A stretch of DNA of 64,000 bases from Desulfocurvibacter africanus subsp. africanus DSM 2603 (GCF_000422545.1 NZ_KE383874.1:57214-121213), one strand, 5' to 3'; shown: positions 8,089-16,631, counted from the first letter of the stretch. Numbers and translations: made by a program. The notes: generated by a model from the letters alone, not told the origin.

Positions 8089-8499
8089 TTACAGGTTACC
8101 CTTAACAGCACATCTGCTTTCTCGCGTTCCGCAGGGCGCATCCAGCGTGGAGCCGCTGTTGCCGGTCCCATCCGGCAGCCCGCCATGATGGCCGGCAAGG
8201 CAGTAGGCCAATAGCTTGCCCAGAGTGGCCGCCGAAGCCGCCAGCTTGGCTCCGACCGTGGAGTGGTCCACGCCGCTCTTGCCCCGGAAGGACTCCTGGG
8301 CCGTATTGATGAGATACTTTTGAAATTTTGGCTGGCACTTGCCCACATCGTGCAGCAGACCGGCCGTATGAGCCCAGTCATGGCCGCCGAATGTCTCGGC
8401 GAATTCACCGGCCATGTCGGCCACGGCCTGCAGATGCTCGGATAAATCCTGCCATTGTTCGCTCGCAAGCATGGGAGAGGAATGGGCGTAAAGAGGCAT
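8089..8499 (-). pseudogene. Remnant of a second cas3, HD-domain part only
   Basis: From ATG 8499 (MPLYAHSSPM, preceded by AGGTG) this encodes 136 residues. Residues 1 to about 120 match the start of a Cas3 HD domain of the I-C kind: EHLQAVADMAGEFAETF, GLLHDVGK (His50-Asp51), DHSTVGAKLA (His79) and AGHHGGLPDG. After that the similarity stops and the frame ends quickly. A real Cas3 is about 750-800 residues and a separate HD protein about 200 or more, so this is a stub. Its 69% G+C sample matches cas1 rather than the adjoining cas3, suggesting it is left from the original cas3. Confidence 0.8.
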
Positions 8500-8531
8500 G
8501 CCGCACCTCATGGGTTTCAGAAATTTGAAAG

Positions 8532-8560
8532 ACGATAGAGAAGCGCGGCAAATCGGTCAA
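8532..8560 (-). promoter_or_regulatory. Putative sigma-70 promoter of the cas operon
   Basis: On the minus strand TTGACC (8560-8555) and TATCGT (8537-8532) are separated by 17 bp. This is a good -35/-10 pair, about 30 bp upstream of the first cas reading frame. Predicted by eye only. Confidence 0.5.
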
Positions 8561-8785
8561 CTTGGCAGGTAAACTTATTGCATGATTATGATTAACGACG
8601 TGACGACATGCGCATGCTTTATTTATGGCCTGTCGTTTCCAGAGATGACAATCTTGCAGGAGACGGTGAACGCCAGGCGCGTCACGCATCCCGGCGTCCG
8701 ACTGCATATGTGGAACAAGCGCGCCAGGGCGGCCGGGATCTCCTCCCGGCTGCAACGCATGCCGCCCCACGGGCCAGGGGTATCC

Positions 8786-9040
8786 CTAGCAGGGCCCGGC
8801 TGGCCCAAGGCCTTGCATGGTCCGCAGCCGCGCCTCCACGTTCTGCAGGACGGCGCGCTCCCACTCCGGGCCGGTATCGCCCGGCCAGTCCCGATCAGCC
8901 TCCAGGGCCGCCTCCATGAGGTCTTGCCACAGCTCGTCCGTATCCATTTCCAGGCCTTTGTCGCGCAGGCGGCGGCGATAGCCTTGAAAGTACCCATCCA
9001 ACAGCAGTCGCACCATGTCATATCGCTTGTGCAGCGGCAT
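8786..9040 (-). CDS. Small hypothetical protein next to the NtrC-type regulator
   Basis: An 84-residue protein (MPLHKRYDMVRLLLDGYFQG) starting 3 bp after the stop of the response regulator on the same strand, so it is very probably co-transcribed. It is soluble and acidic, rich in Leu, Asp, Glu and Arg, and predicted helical (DTDELWQDLMEAALEAD). I do not recognise a family. Its position suggests a role linked to the two-component system, but nothing in the sequence says what. Confidence 0.6.
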   Translation of the reverse strand: MPLHKRYDMVRLLLDGYFQGYRRRLRDKGLEMDTDELWQDLMEAALEADRDWPGDTGPEWERAVLQNVEARLRTMQGLGPAGPC

Positions 9041-9042
9041 AT

Positions 9043-10485
9043 TCACTCCGTGACCAGTGTTTCGGTTTTCAAGCCGTACTTGTCGATGCGCGCAAGCAGC
9101 GTGGGCCTGGTGATGCCCAGCATGCGCGCGGCCTTGCTGCGGTTGCCGCCTGCCAACGCCAGGGCCTCGGACACGAGCAGGCTGTCGAACCGTTCGCACA
9201 GGGTATCATAGGCCCGCGCGCCCGGACGCTCGGCCAATTCGCGGCGCACCCAGGTGCGGATGGCCTCGATCGCCCGTGCTGCGGCTTCTTCGCTGACAGG
9301 GCCACGGCCGCGCCCTTCGCTCAGGGCCTGGGCCACGTCCTCTGCCGTGATGCTCGCCCCGCGACAGAAGATGAGCGTCTTGTGCAACGTGTTGGACAGC
9401 TCGCGGATGTTGCCCGGCCAGGGATAGGCAATCAGCCGGTCCAGGGCCCCCGGCTCCAGGGCCGGGGTCGTCGAGTCCAGCTCCTGGGCGTGGCGGGCCA
9501 GGAAATGTTGGGCCAGCAACGGAATGTCCTCGGGCCGCTCGCGCAGGGGCGGCACCCAGAGTGTGACAACCTTGAGCCGGTAGTAGAGGTCCTCGCGAAA
9601 GGCGCCGTCCCGCATGGCCCGCTCCAAATCGCGGTTAGTGGCTGCGATGATGCGCACATCCACGTCCACGGGCCGGTTGCCGCCCAGCCGCTCGATCTGT
9701 TTCTCCTGCAACAGGCGCAGGATCTTGGCCTGGATGCCCAAGGGCATGTCGCCGATTTCGTCGAGAAAGATGGTGCCGCGATTGGCAAGTTCGATCTTAC
9801 CCACCCGGCGGGCCGTGGCCCCGGTAAAGGCGCCCTTCTCGTAGCCGAACAGCTCGCTTTCCAGCAGCGTCTCGGGGATGGCCACGCAGTTGATGACCTG
9901 ATACGGCCGCTCGGCGCGCAGGCTGTGGCGGAATATGGCCCTGGCCACCAGCTCCTTGCCGGTGCCCGACTCTCCGCGCACGAGCACCGTGGCCTCGGTG
10001 GCGGCCACGCGGCCTATGGACTTGTACAAGTTCTGCATGGCCTGGCTGCGGCCCACGAGCAGCGTCGCATGGTCGCCTTCGTCGTCGCTCAGCGTTGGGC
10101 CCTTGAGCCCGGCCGGCCGACGGGAATCCAGGGCCTTGCCGATGAGCGTCAGCACCTCGGGAATCTCGAACGGCTTGAGGATATAGTCGAAGGCCCCGGC
10201 CTTGGTGGCCTCGATGGCCGTGTCCGTGGTGCCGAAGGCGGTCATGACGATGACCGGCAATTGCGGGTCCAGGCCGCGCATGGCGCGAAAGGCCTCCAGG
10301 CCGCTCATGCCCGGCAGGCGCACGTCCACGATGGCCAGGTCCAGGCCGCCGGCGCCGCGTTCGACGAGGGCCACGCCCTCCTCGCCAGTGGAGGCCGTGA
10401 CCACCTCGTGGCCCTCGCCCAGCAGGAGCTTCTCGAAGCTCTGCCGAAGGCGCGGGTCATCGTCCACGATCAGGATCTGAGCCAT
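9043..10485 (-). CDS. Sigma-54-dependent response regulator, NtrC family
   Basis: The 480-residue protein has three domains. The receiver spans residues 1-120, with ILIVDDD, phospho-acceptor Asp54 in AIVDVRLPG and Lys in YILKPFE. The AAA+ sigma-54 activator domain has GESGTGKE, the ELFGYEKGAFTGA loop that contacts sigma-54, and FLDEIGDMP. A Fis-type helix-turn-helix follows (NRSKAARMLGITRPTLLARI). Phosphorylation should let it activate sigma-54 promoters. Its start overlaps the histidine kinase gene by 16 bp, marking kinase and regulator as a pair. No target promoter can be assigned from the window. Confidence 0.95.
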   Translation of the reverse strand: MAQILIVDDDPRLRQSFEKLLLGEGHEVVTASTGEEGVALVERGAGGLDLAIVDVRLPGMSGLEAFRAMRGLDPQLPVIVMTAFGTTDTAIEATKAGAFDYILKPFEIPEVLTLIGKALDSRRPAGLKGPTLSDDEGDHATLLVGRSQAMQNLYKSIGRVAATEATVLVRGESGTGKELVARAIFRHSLRAERPYQVINCVAIPETLLESELFGYEKGAFTGATARRVGKIELANRGTIFLDEIGDMPLGIQAKILRLLQEKQIERLGGNRPVDVDVRIIAATNRDLERAMRDGAFREDLYYRLKVVTLWVPPLRERPEDIPLLAQHFLARHAQELDSTTPALEPGALDRLIAYPWPGNIRELSNTLHKTLIFCRGASITAEDVAQALSEGRGRGPVSEEAAARAIEAIRTWVRRELAERPGARAYDTLCERFDSLLVSEALALAGGNRSKAARMLGITRPTLLARIDKYGLKTETLVTE

Positions 10486-11969
10486 TTTCCGCTCTCCTTG
10501 GCCGGCATGCCCACCACGAAGGTGGCCCCCCTGCCCTGCCCCGATGCCAGGTGCAGCCAGCCGCCATGCTCGGTCATGATGCGCGCGGCGATGGCCAGGC
10601 CCAGCCCCGAGCCCTCTTCCTTGGTGGTGAAGAACGGCTCGAAGATGCGACCGCGCACGGTTTCGGGCACGCCCGGCCCGGTGTCGGAGATGCGCAGCAA
10701 CGTCACCCGGCCCTGGGGAGCGATGTGGCCCTCCTCCTCGGAGATGGTGATGGTTCCGCCCACGCCCATGGCCTCGCAGGCATTGAGCACCAGGTTCACG
10801 AGCACTTCCTTGACCTGCTCCGGATCGGCCATGACCTCGGGCAGCGGGCCCTCGCGCTCCACGAGCACGTCCACATGGTATGACTCAAGCTTGTGCCTGA
10901 GCAGGGCCAGCGTGGAGTCCACCACGTCCGAGAGGCTCACGGGCCGCACGACGAGCTTGGGCGGCCTGGCGAACTCCAGGAAACTGCGCACGATGCCGTC
11001 GATCTGGCCGACCTCTTCGGATATTACCTCGAAATCTTCCTTTTGCGCATCATCCAGATGCAGGGTGCGCTGCAGCGTGTACAGGCGCATCTTCACGGAG
11101 GTCAGCGGATTGCGGATGGAGTGGGCCACACCGGCGGCAAGCTTGCCCACCACGGCCAGTTTCTCGGACTGGGCCAGCACCTCGCGGCTCTCGCGCAGTT
11201 GCATGTGCACTGTATCCACGTCCGTGATGAGCCCACGCACGCGATCCGTGAGGTCGCTCACCTCGTCCCGTGACGGATGAGCCTCGGCCAGGCGGTCGCC
11301 TTCGGCCTGAGCCACGCCGGCGGCCAGCCTGCGCAAAGGCTCCAGCACCTGGCGGTAGAGCACCCAAAACAGCCCCAGGCCCATGAGCCCCGCGCCCGGC
11401 ACGGCGGCCCAGGCAATGGCTGCCAAGGTCCTGGCACGGGAGCGGGAGCGCTCCTGTATGTCCGCGATGTTGCGTTTGTGCAGTTCCTTGTACTCCTGGC
11501 ACAAGGAATAGATGCGGTTGAACCGGTCGCGCACGTCCCAGTGCAGATTCGCGCCGGCCTGGCGCTTTCCGGAGGCGTACAGCTCAAGCACCTGGCCGCG
11601 CTCGGCGGCATAGCGCACGTACTCGGCCTCGATCTCGTTGAGCAACGACCTGCCTTGCGGCATGGTCGGATTCTGGCGCGTCGTCTCGAGCTGGGCTTCG
11701 AACTCCCGGCTGCGCTCGTCCAGCCGTTTCAGCCAGACGGCGTCGCCCGTCAGGAAATAGTAGGTGGCAAAGCCCTTCTGGGCCACCAGAGCCCCGGCCA
11801 GTTCCTCGGCCGCGGTCAGGGCCGCCACGTCGCGCTCCAGGAGCTCCGTAACCATGGTCTGCAGCCTGACCGTGTACCAGACCGTGACCAGCGCGCCCAC
11901 CAGGGCCACCAGCACCAGCGCGCTCAGCGGTACATAGATGCGCGTGCGCAGGCTCAAGCGTCGTGCCAT
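10470..11969 (-). CDS. Membrane sensor histidine kinase, NtrB/HAMP type
   Basis: The 499-residue kinase has a first membrane segment near 13-32, a periplasmic helical sensor (about 33-190, rich in Glu/Arg, like a four-helix CHASE3-type domain), a second membrane segment near 193-215 and a HAMP linker. The H-box is GVAHSIRNPLTS, with Ser where Glu is usual. The ATPase motifs are NLVLNACEAM (N box), ISDTGPGVP (G1) and GSGLGLAI (G2). It should phosphorylate the overlapping NtrC-type regulator. The signal sensed is not evident. Confidence 0.93.
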   Translation of the reverse strand: MARRLSLRTRIYVPLSALVLVALVGALVTVWYTVRLQTMVTELLERDVAALTAAEELAGALVAQKGFATYYFLTGDAVWLKRLDERSREFEAQLETTRQNPTMPQGRSLLNEIEAEYVRYAAERGQVLELYASGKRQAGANLHWDVRDRFNRIYSLCQEYKELHKRNIADIQERSRSRARTLAAIAWAAVPGAGLMGLGLFWVLYRQVLEPLRRLAAGVAQAEGDRLAEAHPSRDEVSDLTDRVRGLITDVDTVHMQLRESREVLAQSEKLAVVGKLAAGVAHSIRNPLTSVKMRLYTLQRTLHLDDAQKEDFEVISEEVGQIDGIVRSFLEFARPPKLVVRPVSLSDVVDSTLALLRHKLESYHVDVLVEREGPLPEVMADPEQVKEVLVNLVLNACEAMGVGGTITISEEEGHIAPQGRVTLLRISDTGPGVPETVRGRIFEPFFTTKEEGSGLGLAIAARIMTEHGGWLHLASGQGRGATFVVGMPAKESGKWLRS

Positions 11970-12230
11970 GGTCGCCTTTTCCTTATTTTTTGACGTAATG
12001 GCGGGGACATGTACCCACCCGGCTAGAAATAGTCACTTTCCCGCGCAGGGACAAGCCGGCGCGTATTCGGCCCAGACGACGCAGCCGACTCATGGCGGAA
12101 TCCAGGGCTTGGACAAAACCCCTTCAGCTCTGCCTTCCCTCGGCCCTGGCAAAAAAATCAACTACCCTGTACCTGAACATGTAAATGGAGTAGACTGCCA
12201 GCCAGGTTTATTCAGGCTGGAGGGCTGGGT

Positions 12231-12719
12231 ATGGCGGACAAGCTGACTTTTGGGCGGGAAATTGGAAAGCGGACTGGAAGCATTCGGAAAGACACCACGG
12301 CCGATTGGCCGATTCGGCCCGCCGAGGTCTGGGTACGGCTTGGGGCCGTGCCGATGCTCCTGGCTGCGGTCTGGTCGCACGCGCGGTTGGGTTGGCTCCC
12401 AAGCCTTGGACTCATTATGGCCGTGGTCGGCATGGCCTTGGCCCTGCCTCGGCTCCAGCCGGTCGTAAGGCAGCCAACGAGCTGGGCAGCCAGGGTATGC
12501 CTGGCGGAGCGCCTCTGGTTCGGCCCTGGGCGAGCCGAGCTGCCCTTGGACAATCAGCCCGCCTTGCGCTTTCTGTTCAGCTTCTCCATGACCACGCTCG
12601 TGGGCGCGGTCCTGACTTCGGCGCTCAACCTCCTGGACTCCACCATCCTGCTTGCCGCCACATCCCTGTCGGCCAGGCTGGTTTTCCAGGCTCTGTTGGT
12701 CGGATCGCTGCGGCGCTGA
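12231..12719 (+). CDS. Membrane protein, probably DUF6653 family
   Basis: A 162-residue protein with hydrophobic stretches around 38-50, 55-72 and two near the C-terminus. The pattern WPIRPAEVWVRLGAVPML ... AVWSHARLGWLPSLG resembles the small DUF6653 membrane family as I remember it, whose function is unknown. A GGAGGG site lies about 8 nt before ATG 12231. It converges on the TSUP gene with an 8-bp gap. The family assignment is from memory. Confidence 0.65.
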   Translation: MADKLTFGREIGKRTGSIRKDTTADWPIRPAEVWVRLGAVPMLLAAVWSHARLGWLPSLGLIMAVVGMALALPRLQPVVRQPTSWAARVCLAERLWFGPGRAELPLDNQPALRFLFSFSMTTLVGAVLTSALNLLDSTILLAATSLSARLVFQALLVGSLRR

Positions 12720-12727
12720 ATCCTATT

Positions 12728-13465
12728 TCAGGCAACCGCCATCACCTGCCACAGCAGGGTGGCACCCGTTATGGCCAGCAAGGCAAGCACGCAGCGGCGA
12801 AAGGCCGTATCGTTCAGCCTGCCGCAATAGGCACCGCCAGCCCACAATCCTGCCGCAAGGGCCGGCATGGCTACGACAAATAATAACAGCACATGCCGCG
12901 TGATTAGCCCGTTCGCTGTTTGCACACCCACTATGCCTATCCCGGCCAGCAGAAAATAGCTGGTCAGTGTCGCCTTGAGGGCGTTTCGGCTCCAGGGTTG
13001 GCGCGCTGCCCAGGCTACGATGGGCGGCCCGTTGATGCCGATGCACACGCCGAGACAGCCTGCCAGGAGTCCGGCGACCGCGATCCACTCCTTGCGGAAG
13101 GGAGCCCTGGGCTGGTCGGGCCGCAAGGAGTGCAAGGCGACCAGAAGCACGGACGCGCCAAGCAGCCCCTTGAGCAATCCCTCCGGAGCAATGCCCACCA
13201 TCCAGGCCCCGACAGCCATTCCCGGCAGCGATGCAGCGACCAGCCATCCCAGCGGCCGACGCTGGACGTGACTGCGAAGGCGCGCCACGAGCACGACGTT
13301 GATGGCCAGGGCCATCAGGCAGCCGACCGGTACCGCCGTGCGCACATCAAGCACCATTCCCAGCAAAGGCAAGGCCACGAGGGTCGAGCCGAACCCTGCA
13401 AAGCCCTGGGTGAATCCCGCGAAGCCCGCGGCGGCCGTGATGGCGACCAGCGTAAGGGTATCCAT
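12728..13465 (-). CDS. TSUP-family (TauE/SafE) membrane exporter
   Basis: A 245-residue protein with about eight hydrophobic helices and the family repeat AGFAGFTQGFAGFGSTLVALPLLG at the start (only a short part is diagnostic) and GINGPPIVAWA mid-protein. TSUP proteins carry sulfite, sulfoacetate or other organosulfur anions across the inner membrane. It starts 1 bp after the AhpD-like gene ends, so the two form an operon opposite a LysR gene. The substrate is not deducible. Confidence 0.88.
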   Translation of the reverse strand: MDTLTLVAITAAAGFAGFTQGFAGFGSTLVALPLLGMVLDVRTAVPVGCLMALAINVVLVARLRSHVQRRPLGWLVAASLPGMAVGAWMVGIAPEGLLKGLLGASVLLVALHSLRPDQPRAPFRKEWIAVAGLLAGCLGVCIGINGPPIVAWAARQPWSRNALKATLTSYFLLAGIGIVGVQTANGLITRHVLLLFVVAMPALAAGLWAGGAYCGRLNDTAFRRCVLALLAITGATLLWQVMAVA

Positions 13466-13466
13466 G

Positions 13467-13859
13467 CTATCTATCCGGCGTTACATCAGTATCGGCCTTG
13501 GCCTGCTCGAGAGCCTCCGCGCCGAATACGTCGGCCATGACCTCGAGGGCGAATCGGGCCGACACGGTGGCAGGACCGCCGCCCATCTCGATGCCCACCT
13601 CCACGGCCTCAAGCACCTCGCGCATGGTCGCGCCAGCGGCCGCAGCCTGCTCAATGTGCCATTGCATGCACGAGCGGCAATCGATGACCACCGAAATGCC
13701 CACGGCGATGAGTTCCTTGGCTCGCTTTGGCAAGTGGCCGTCGGCATAGGCGGCTCTCTCCATGTCCAGAAAGGCGGCATAGGTGGGAGATTTTAGATCC
13801 AGCAGCAGCTTGTGGGCCTTCTTGCGCTGGATGGACAGCGTGCGCAATGCATCGTTCAT
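13467..13859 (-). CDS. Carboxymuconolactone decarboxylase/AhpD-like protein
   Basis: From ATG 13859 (MNDALRTLSIQRKKAH) the protein has 130 residues. It carries the AhpD-like active motif DCRSCMQWH (CxxC followed by His) after KELIAVGISVVI, as in peroxidase-reductase or decarboxylase members of this family. Later the helix REVLEAVEVGIEMGGGPA is typical. The longer upstream frame lacks a ribosome site and runs into the divergent promoter, so this start is preferred. It is co-transcribed with the TSUP exporter and divergent from a LysR regulator that probably controls both. Confidence 0.88.
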   Translation of the reverse strand: MNDALRTLSIQRKKAHKLLLDLKSPTYAAFLDMERAAYADGHLPKRAKELIAVGISVVIDCRSCMQWHIEQAAAAGATMREVLEAVEVGIEMGGGPATVSARFALEVMADVFGAEALEQAKADTDVTPDR

Positions 13860-13989
13860 GGCTGTTCCTCGATGTTCACGATTCATAAACCATCCTGCAT
13901 GTATGCCATGCCTTGTTCTATTGCTTAAACATTGGCATGCTCTTGCGCAAACGAATTGCTTCGAATCGTTTGTTCGAGGAAACCGAACG

Positions 13990-14901
13990 ATGATGGATCT
14001 GCAACTGCTTAAGACATTTCTCACCGTGGCGGCCGGGCTTTCCTTCCGCAAGGCGGCCGAAACCCTGCATTATGCCCCGTCCACCGTCACTGCCCAGATA
14101 AAGGCATTAGAGGAGGATCTCGGCATTCCCCTCTTCGATCGCCTGGGACGCCGAGTGCTGCTCACCGAGCATGGCCAGCGGCTGCTGCACCATGCCCGGC
14201 GCATGATGGATCTGGAGGCTGAGACCCGGCGCGTTCTCCTGGACGGCGAGGCGTCCGTTGAACTTGCCATACGCATTTCCGAAAGCCTGGGCATTCACTG
14301 CCTGCCGTGGGTGTTGCCCCGGTTTCGGGCGCGGTCCCCTGCCACGCGGCTCAACCTGACCACCCATTCACAGCACGGGCTGGTGCGGGACCTGCGGCAC
14401 GGCGTAACGGACCTCGCCTTGTTGCTGGGCGAACCGTTCAGCGCGGCAGGTCTGCATGTGGACGTCTTGCACCGTGAGCGCCTGGTGGTCATCGTACCGC
14501 CGGAGTCCCCGCTGGCCACACGCCAGACCGTGCACCCCGCCGACCTGGAGGGTGTGCCGCTCATCCTGACACGTCACGTATGGAGCGTGCGCAGGCTCAT
14601 CGAGCAGGCTCTGCTGGAAGCGCACGTCGGCATAGAGGGACTGGTGGAATGCTCCAGCGTGGAGATCGTAAAACGCTGCGTCATGGCGGGGCAAGGTGTC
14701 TCGGTAGTACCGAGCTTCACCGTACAGGAGGAAGTCCGACAGAAGCGCCTGGCATTGCTGGATTGGGCAGGCGAGCCGCTCGCGGCGCCGGTGCTCCTTG
14801 TGCGTCACGAAGAGCGCTCGTTGTCGCCCGCCGCGGCGGCCTTTATCGATCTGCTGCAAGCCTTCTTCGGCGCATGCCGCGCCTCCGAAAGCAGTACGTA
14901 A
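13990..14901 (+). CDS. LysR-family transcriptional regulator
   Basis: A 303-residue LysR protein. The N-terminal winged helix-turn-helix reads MDLQLLKTFLTVAAGLSFRK, then AAETLHYAPSTVTAQIKALEEDLGIPLFDR, a textbook LysR recognition region. The rest is the periplasmic-binding-like effector domain. The start is ATG 13990 or the next ATG at 13993. The 130-bp gap to the divergent AhpD/TSUP operon holds AT-rich dyads (for example around 13948-13980) that could be its operator. It probably regulates that operon; the effector is unknown. Confidence 0.92.
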   Translation: MMDLQLLKTFLTVAAGLSFRKAAETLHYAPSTVTAQIKALEEDLGIPLFDRLGRRVLLTEHGQRLLHHARRMMDLEAETRRVLLDGEASVELAIRISESLGIHCLPWVLPRFRARSPATRLNLTTHSQHGLVRDLRHGVTDLALLLGEPFSAAGLHVDVLHRERLVVIVPPESPLATRQTVHPADLEGVPLILTRHVWSVRRLIEQALLEAHVGIEGLVECSSVEIVKRCVMAGQGVSVVPSFTVQEEVRQKRLALLDWAGEPLAAPVLLVRHEERSLSPAAAAFIDLLQAFFGACRASESST

Positions 14902-14913
14902 GGCTCAGGGGAC

Positions 14914-15042
14914 TAAAGCATTTTGCATTTCAGACGCTCCCTTCGGCGTTGACGGCGGAATGCAATTCCGCCTACGCCTGCGGGGCGGCACGCCATGCCC
15001 ACGCATGGCGTGCAGAGCATTTTCAAAAGCAAAATGCTCTAA
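14914..15042 (+). repeat. Dispersed palindromic element, copy 1 (class b)
   Basis: About 129 bp, edges TAAAGCA and TGCTCTAA. Class b central stem GGCGGAAT / ATTCCGCC. The CATGC hairpin is GCACGCCATGC / GCATGGCGTGC: an A-to-C change with a matching T-to-G on the other arm compared with other copies. It lies just downstream of the LysR gene and beside transposase debris. Confidence 0.85.
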
Positions 15043-15111
15043 AACAGCTTGCGAGAACACATCTTATAAACCTGCTCTGTTCAAGGCCAAAGTCTGACTT
15101 AGCTTTTTGAG

Positions 15112-15240
15112 ATGAGCGGATATTTTCTACTGACCGATGAACAGTGGGACGTCCTTGAACCACTGATTCCCGAACCGAGGCGCAGGCCTGACGCCCGGGG
15201 CGACTCTGGCCCAACCGATCCGAGTGAATTTAACGGCCCC
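15112..15240 (+). pseudogene. IS5-type transposase, N-terminal fragment
   Basis: The first about 40 codons (FLLTDEQWDVLEPLIPEPRR, RPDARG) match the start of IS5/IS1182-like DDE transposases. After codon 42 the frame leaves the family consensus and no DDE core follows. It is therefore a truncated relic. The open frame continues to 15441 without family similarity. The remainder of the stretch to the tRNA terminator holds nothing I recognise. Confidence 0.7.
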
Positions 15241-15440
15241 TTGCCGCACATGGCGACTGAAAAGAAATGGCAGTCTCCTTTCGTACCGCGTACCGGACGG
15301 AACTTTGCGTGTATGGCGGGAGCAGAAAAGGAACGGAGAAATGGGAGTTGTCACACCTCGTGCAGGCAACACCTGCTTGCGCGTGCCGCCTACACGATCC
15401 GCGCCAACATCGAGGATGGCTCTTTACGGGAGGCCACATA

Positions 15441-15470
15441 AGAAAGAGGCGACCATTTCTGGTCGCCTCT
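15441..15470 (-). terminator. Terminator downstream of first tRNA-Asp
   Basis: A 10-bp perfect stem GAGGCGACCA / TGGTCGCCTC with loop GAAA on the minus strand, followed by TTTCTT. It lies 14 nt beyond the tRNA-Asp 3' end. Confidence 0.75.
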
Positions 15471-15483
15471 CTTTCCGCCTTAG

Positions 15484-15560
15484 TGGCGGAGCCGACGGGA
15501 CTTGAACCCGCGCCCTCCGACGTGACAGGCCGGCGTTATAACCAACTTAACTACGGCTCC
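15484..15560 (-). tRNA. tRNA-Asp (GTC), copy 1
   Basis: A 77-nt cloverleaf. Acceptor arm is GGAGCCG / CGGCTCC, the anticodon loop is CTGTCAC with anticodon GTC, the T-loop contains GGTTCAAGTCC, and CCA is encoded. It differs from the copy at 16468-16544 by one base in the D arm (T here, C there). Confidence 0.95.
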
Positions 15561-15640
15561 GCATCGCGGCGGCAATCTCTCGTCGCCGCGGAAGCAGGTA
15601 ACTATCCAAGGCGGCTTCGTAAGTCAAGCAAGTTTTACGA

Positions 15641-16231
15641 CTACCCCAAAAAATTCTTAATGCCTGTGAAAACTATCTGCGCGGCCAGGGCCGACAGGAT
15701 GAGACCAGTCAATTTGGACAAGATGGCCAAGCCGTTGCGGCCTATGAGCCGGTCGATGGCCGGGGCCATTATGAGCATGAGCCCCACGCTCATGACGGCA
15801 AGACACAGGGCTCCGCTGTCCACCAGGCGCTGCAGATAGGTTTGCTCGCCCGCGCCCATGATGAGCAGTGCGCCGGTCGTGGCCGGCCCCACGGTGATGG
15901 GAATGGCCAAGGGCACTACGTGGATGTCCCCATCGGTCTCCTCGGGCACGGTGCGCTGACCGCGCACCAGGCTCACGGCCGAAAGGAAAAGCAGGCAGCC
16001 CGCGCCGATGCGGAAAGCGTCCACCGTGATGCCGAAAACGGCAAAGATAGAGTTGCCGAAGTGGTAGAGCACAAGGCATGTCACAATGACCGCCAAGGTC
16101 ACGCGCAGGGCCAACATGCGCTGACGGCCGGCCTCCATGCCCGTGGTGTAGACCAAGAAGGCCGAGAGCACGAAAAAGGGCGTGAGCAGAAAGAAAAACT
16201 TGATGTAAACGCTGATGAAGAGCTGGCTCAA
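15641..16231 (-). CDS. MarC-family integral membrane protein
   Basis: A 196-residue protein with about six membrane helices. It has the family motifs FFLLTPFFVLSAFL, RIGAGCLLFLSAVSLV and the conserved PLAIPITVGPATTGALLI loop. MarC proteins (also called YchE/YhgN) are inner-membrane proteins whose transport role is unsettled; the old link to multiple antibiotic resistance is not supported. It stands alone between two tRNA-Asp genes on the same strand. Confidence 0.92.
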   Translation of the reverse strand: MSQLFISVYIKFFFLLTPFFVLSAFLVYTTGMEAGRQRMLALRVTLAVIVTCLVLYHFGNSIFAVFGITVDAFRIGAGCLLFLSAVSLVRGQRTVPEETDGDIHVVPLAIPITVGPATTGALLIMGAGEQTYLQRLVDSGALCLAVMSVGLMLIMAPAIDRLIGRNGLAILSKLTGLILSALAAQIVFTGIKNFLG

Positions 16232-16399
16232 GGCCGCCTCCTTGCGTGAGGGTTATCGGCGTAATTGGCATCCCATTTGACCGGCTGCTGGCCGGGTTGG
16301 TCTGCCAAGCAAAAGGATGCAAGCATCCCTCTGCAATGATCAAACATTGTTCCGGCATTGCAGGGCTGAAAAAGTCAGGACGGACTTTTCAACACCTGC

Positions 16400-16441
16400 A
16401 AAGAAAAAAGGCAGGCTCTTCCGGGACACGGAAGAGCCTGC
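16400..16441 (-). terminator. Terminator downstream of tRNA-Val/tRNA-Asp pair
   Basis: A 13-bp perfect stem GCAGGCTCTTCCG / CGGAAGAGCCTGC (16411-16423 with 16429-16441), followed on the minus strand by CTTTTTTCTTTG. A strong intrinsic terminator after the tRNAs at 16468-16631. Confidence 0.88.
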
Positions 16442-16467
16442 TAATCCCCTTGCGCGGGGTTGCGTGC

Positions 16468-16544
16468 TGGCGGAGCCGACGGGACTTGAACCCGCGCCCT
16501 CCGACGTGACAGGCCGGCGTTATAACCAGCTTAACTACGGCTCC
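16468..16544 (-). tRNA. tRNA-Asp (GTC), copy 2
   Basis: A 77-nt tRNA with anticodon GTC and encoded CCA, one base different from copy 1. It follows tRNA-Val by 11 nt on the same strand, so they are probably processed from one transcript ending at 16400. Confidence 0.95.
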
Positions 16545-16555
16545 GCATGGGCTTT

Positions 16556-16631
16556 TGGTGGGCAGAACAGGGCTCGAACCTGCGACATCCTGCTTGTAAG
16601 GCAGGCGCTCTCCCAGCTGAGCTATCCGCCC
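16556..16631 (-). tRNA. tRNA-Val (TAC)
   Basis: A 76-nt cloverleaf. Acceptor stem GGGCGGA pairs with TCTGCCC (one G-T pair), the D-arm contains TAGCTCAGCTGGGAGAGC, the anticodon loop is CTTACAA (anticodon TAC), the T-arm contains GGTTCGAGCC, and the 3' end is ACCA. Confidence 0.95.

Noticed and set aside
9043-11969. Two-component system as part of the CRISPR locus
   Set aside because: It is separated by the cas promoter and a gene-free gap, and has GC content of the chromosome; no evidence of a functional link.
15240-15441. Continuation of the IS5 fragment frame as a real gene
   Set aside because: After about codon 42 it has no transposase similarity or other recognisable feature.
15484-16631. 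tRNA cluster as attachment site of an integrated element
   Set aside because: No integrase and no repeated tRNA 3' fragment were found; the two tRNA-Asp genes are complete copies.
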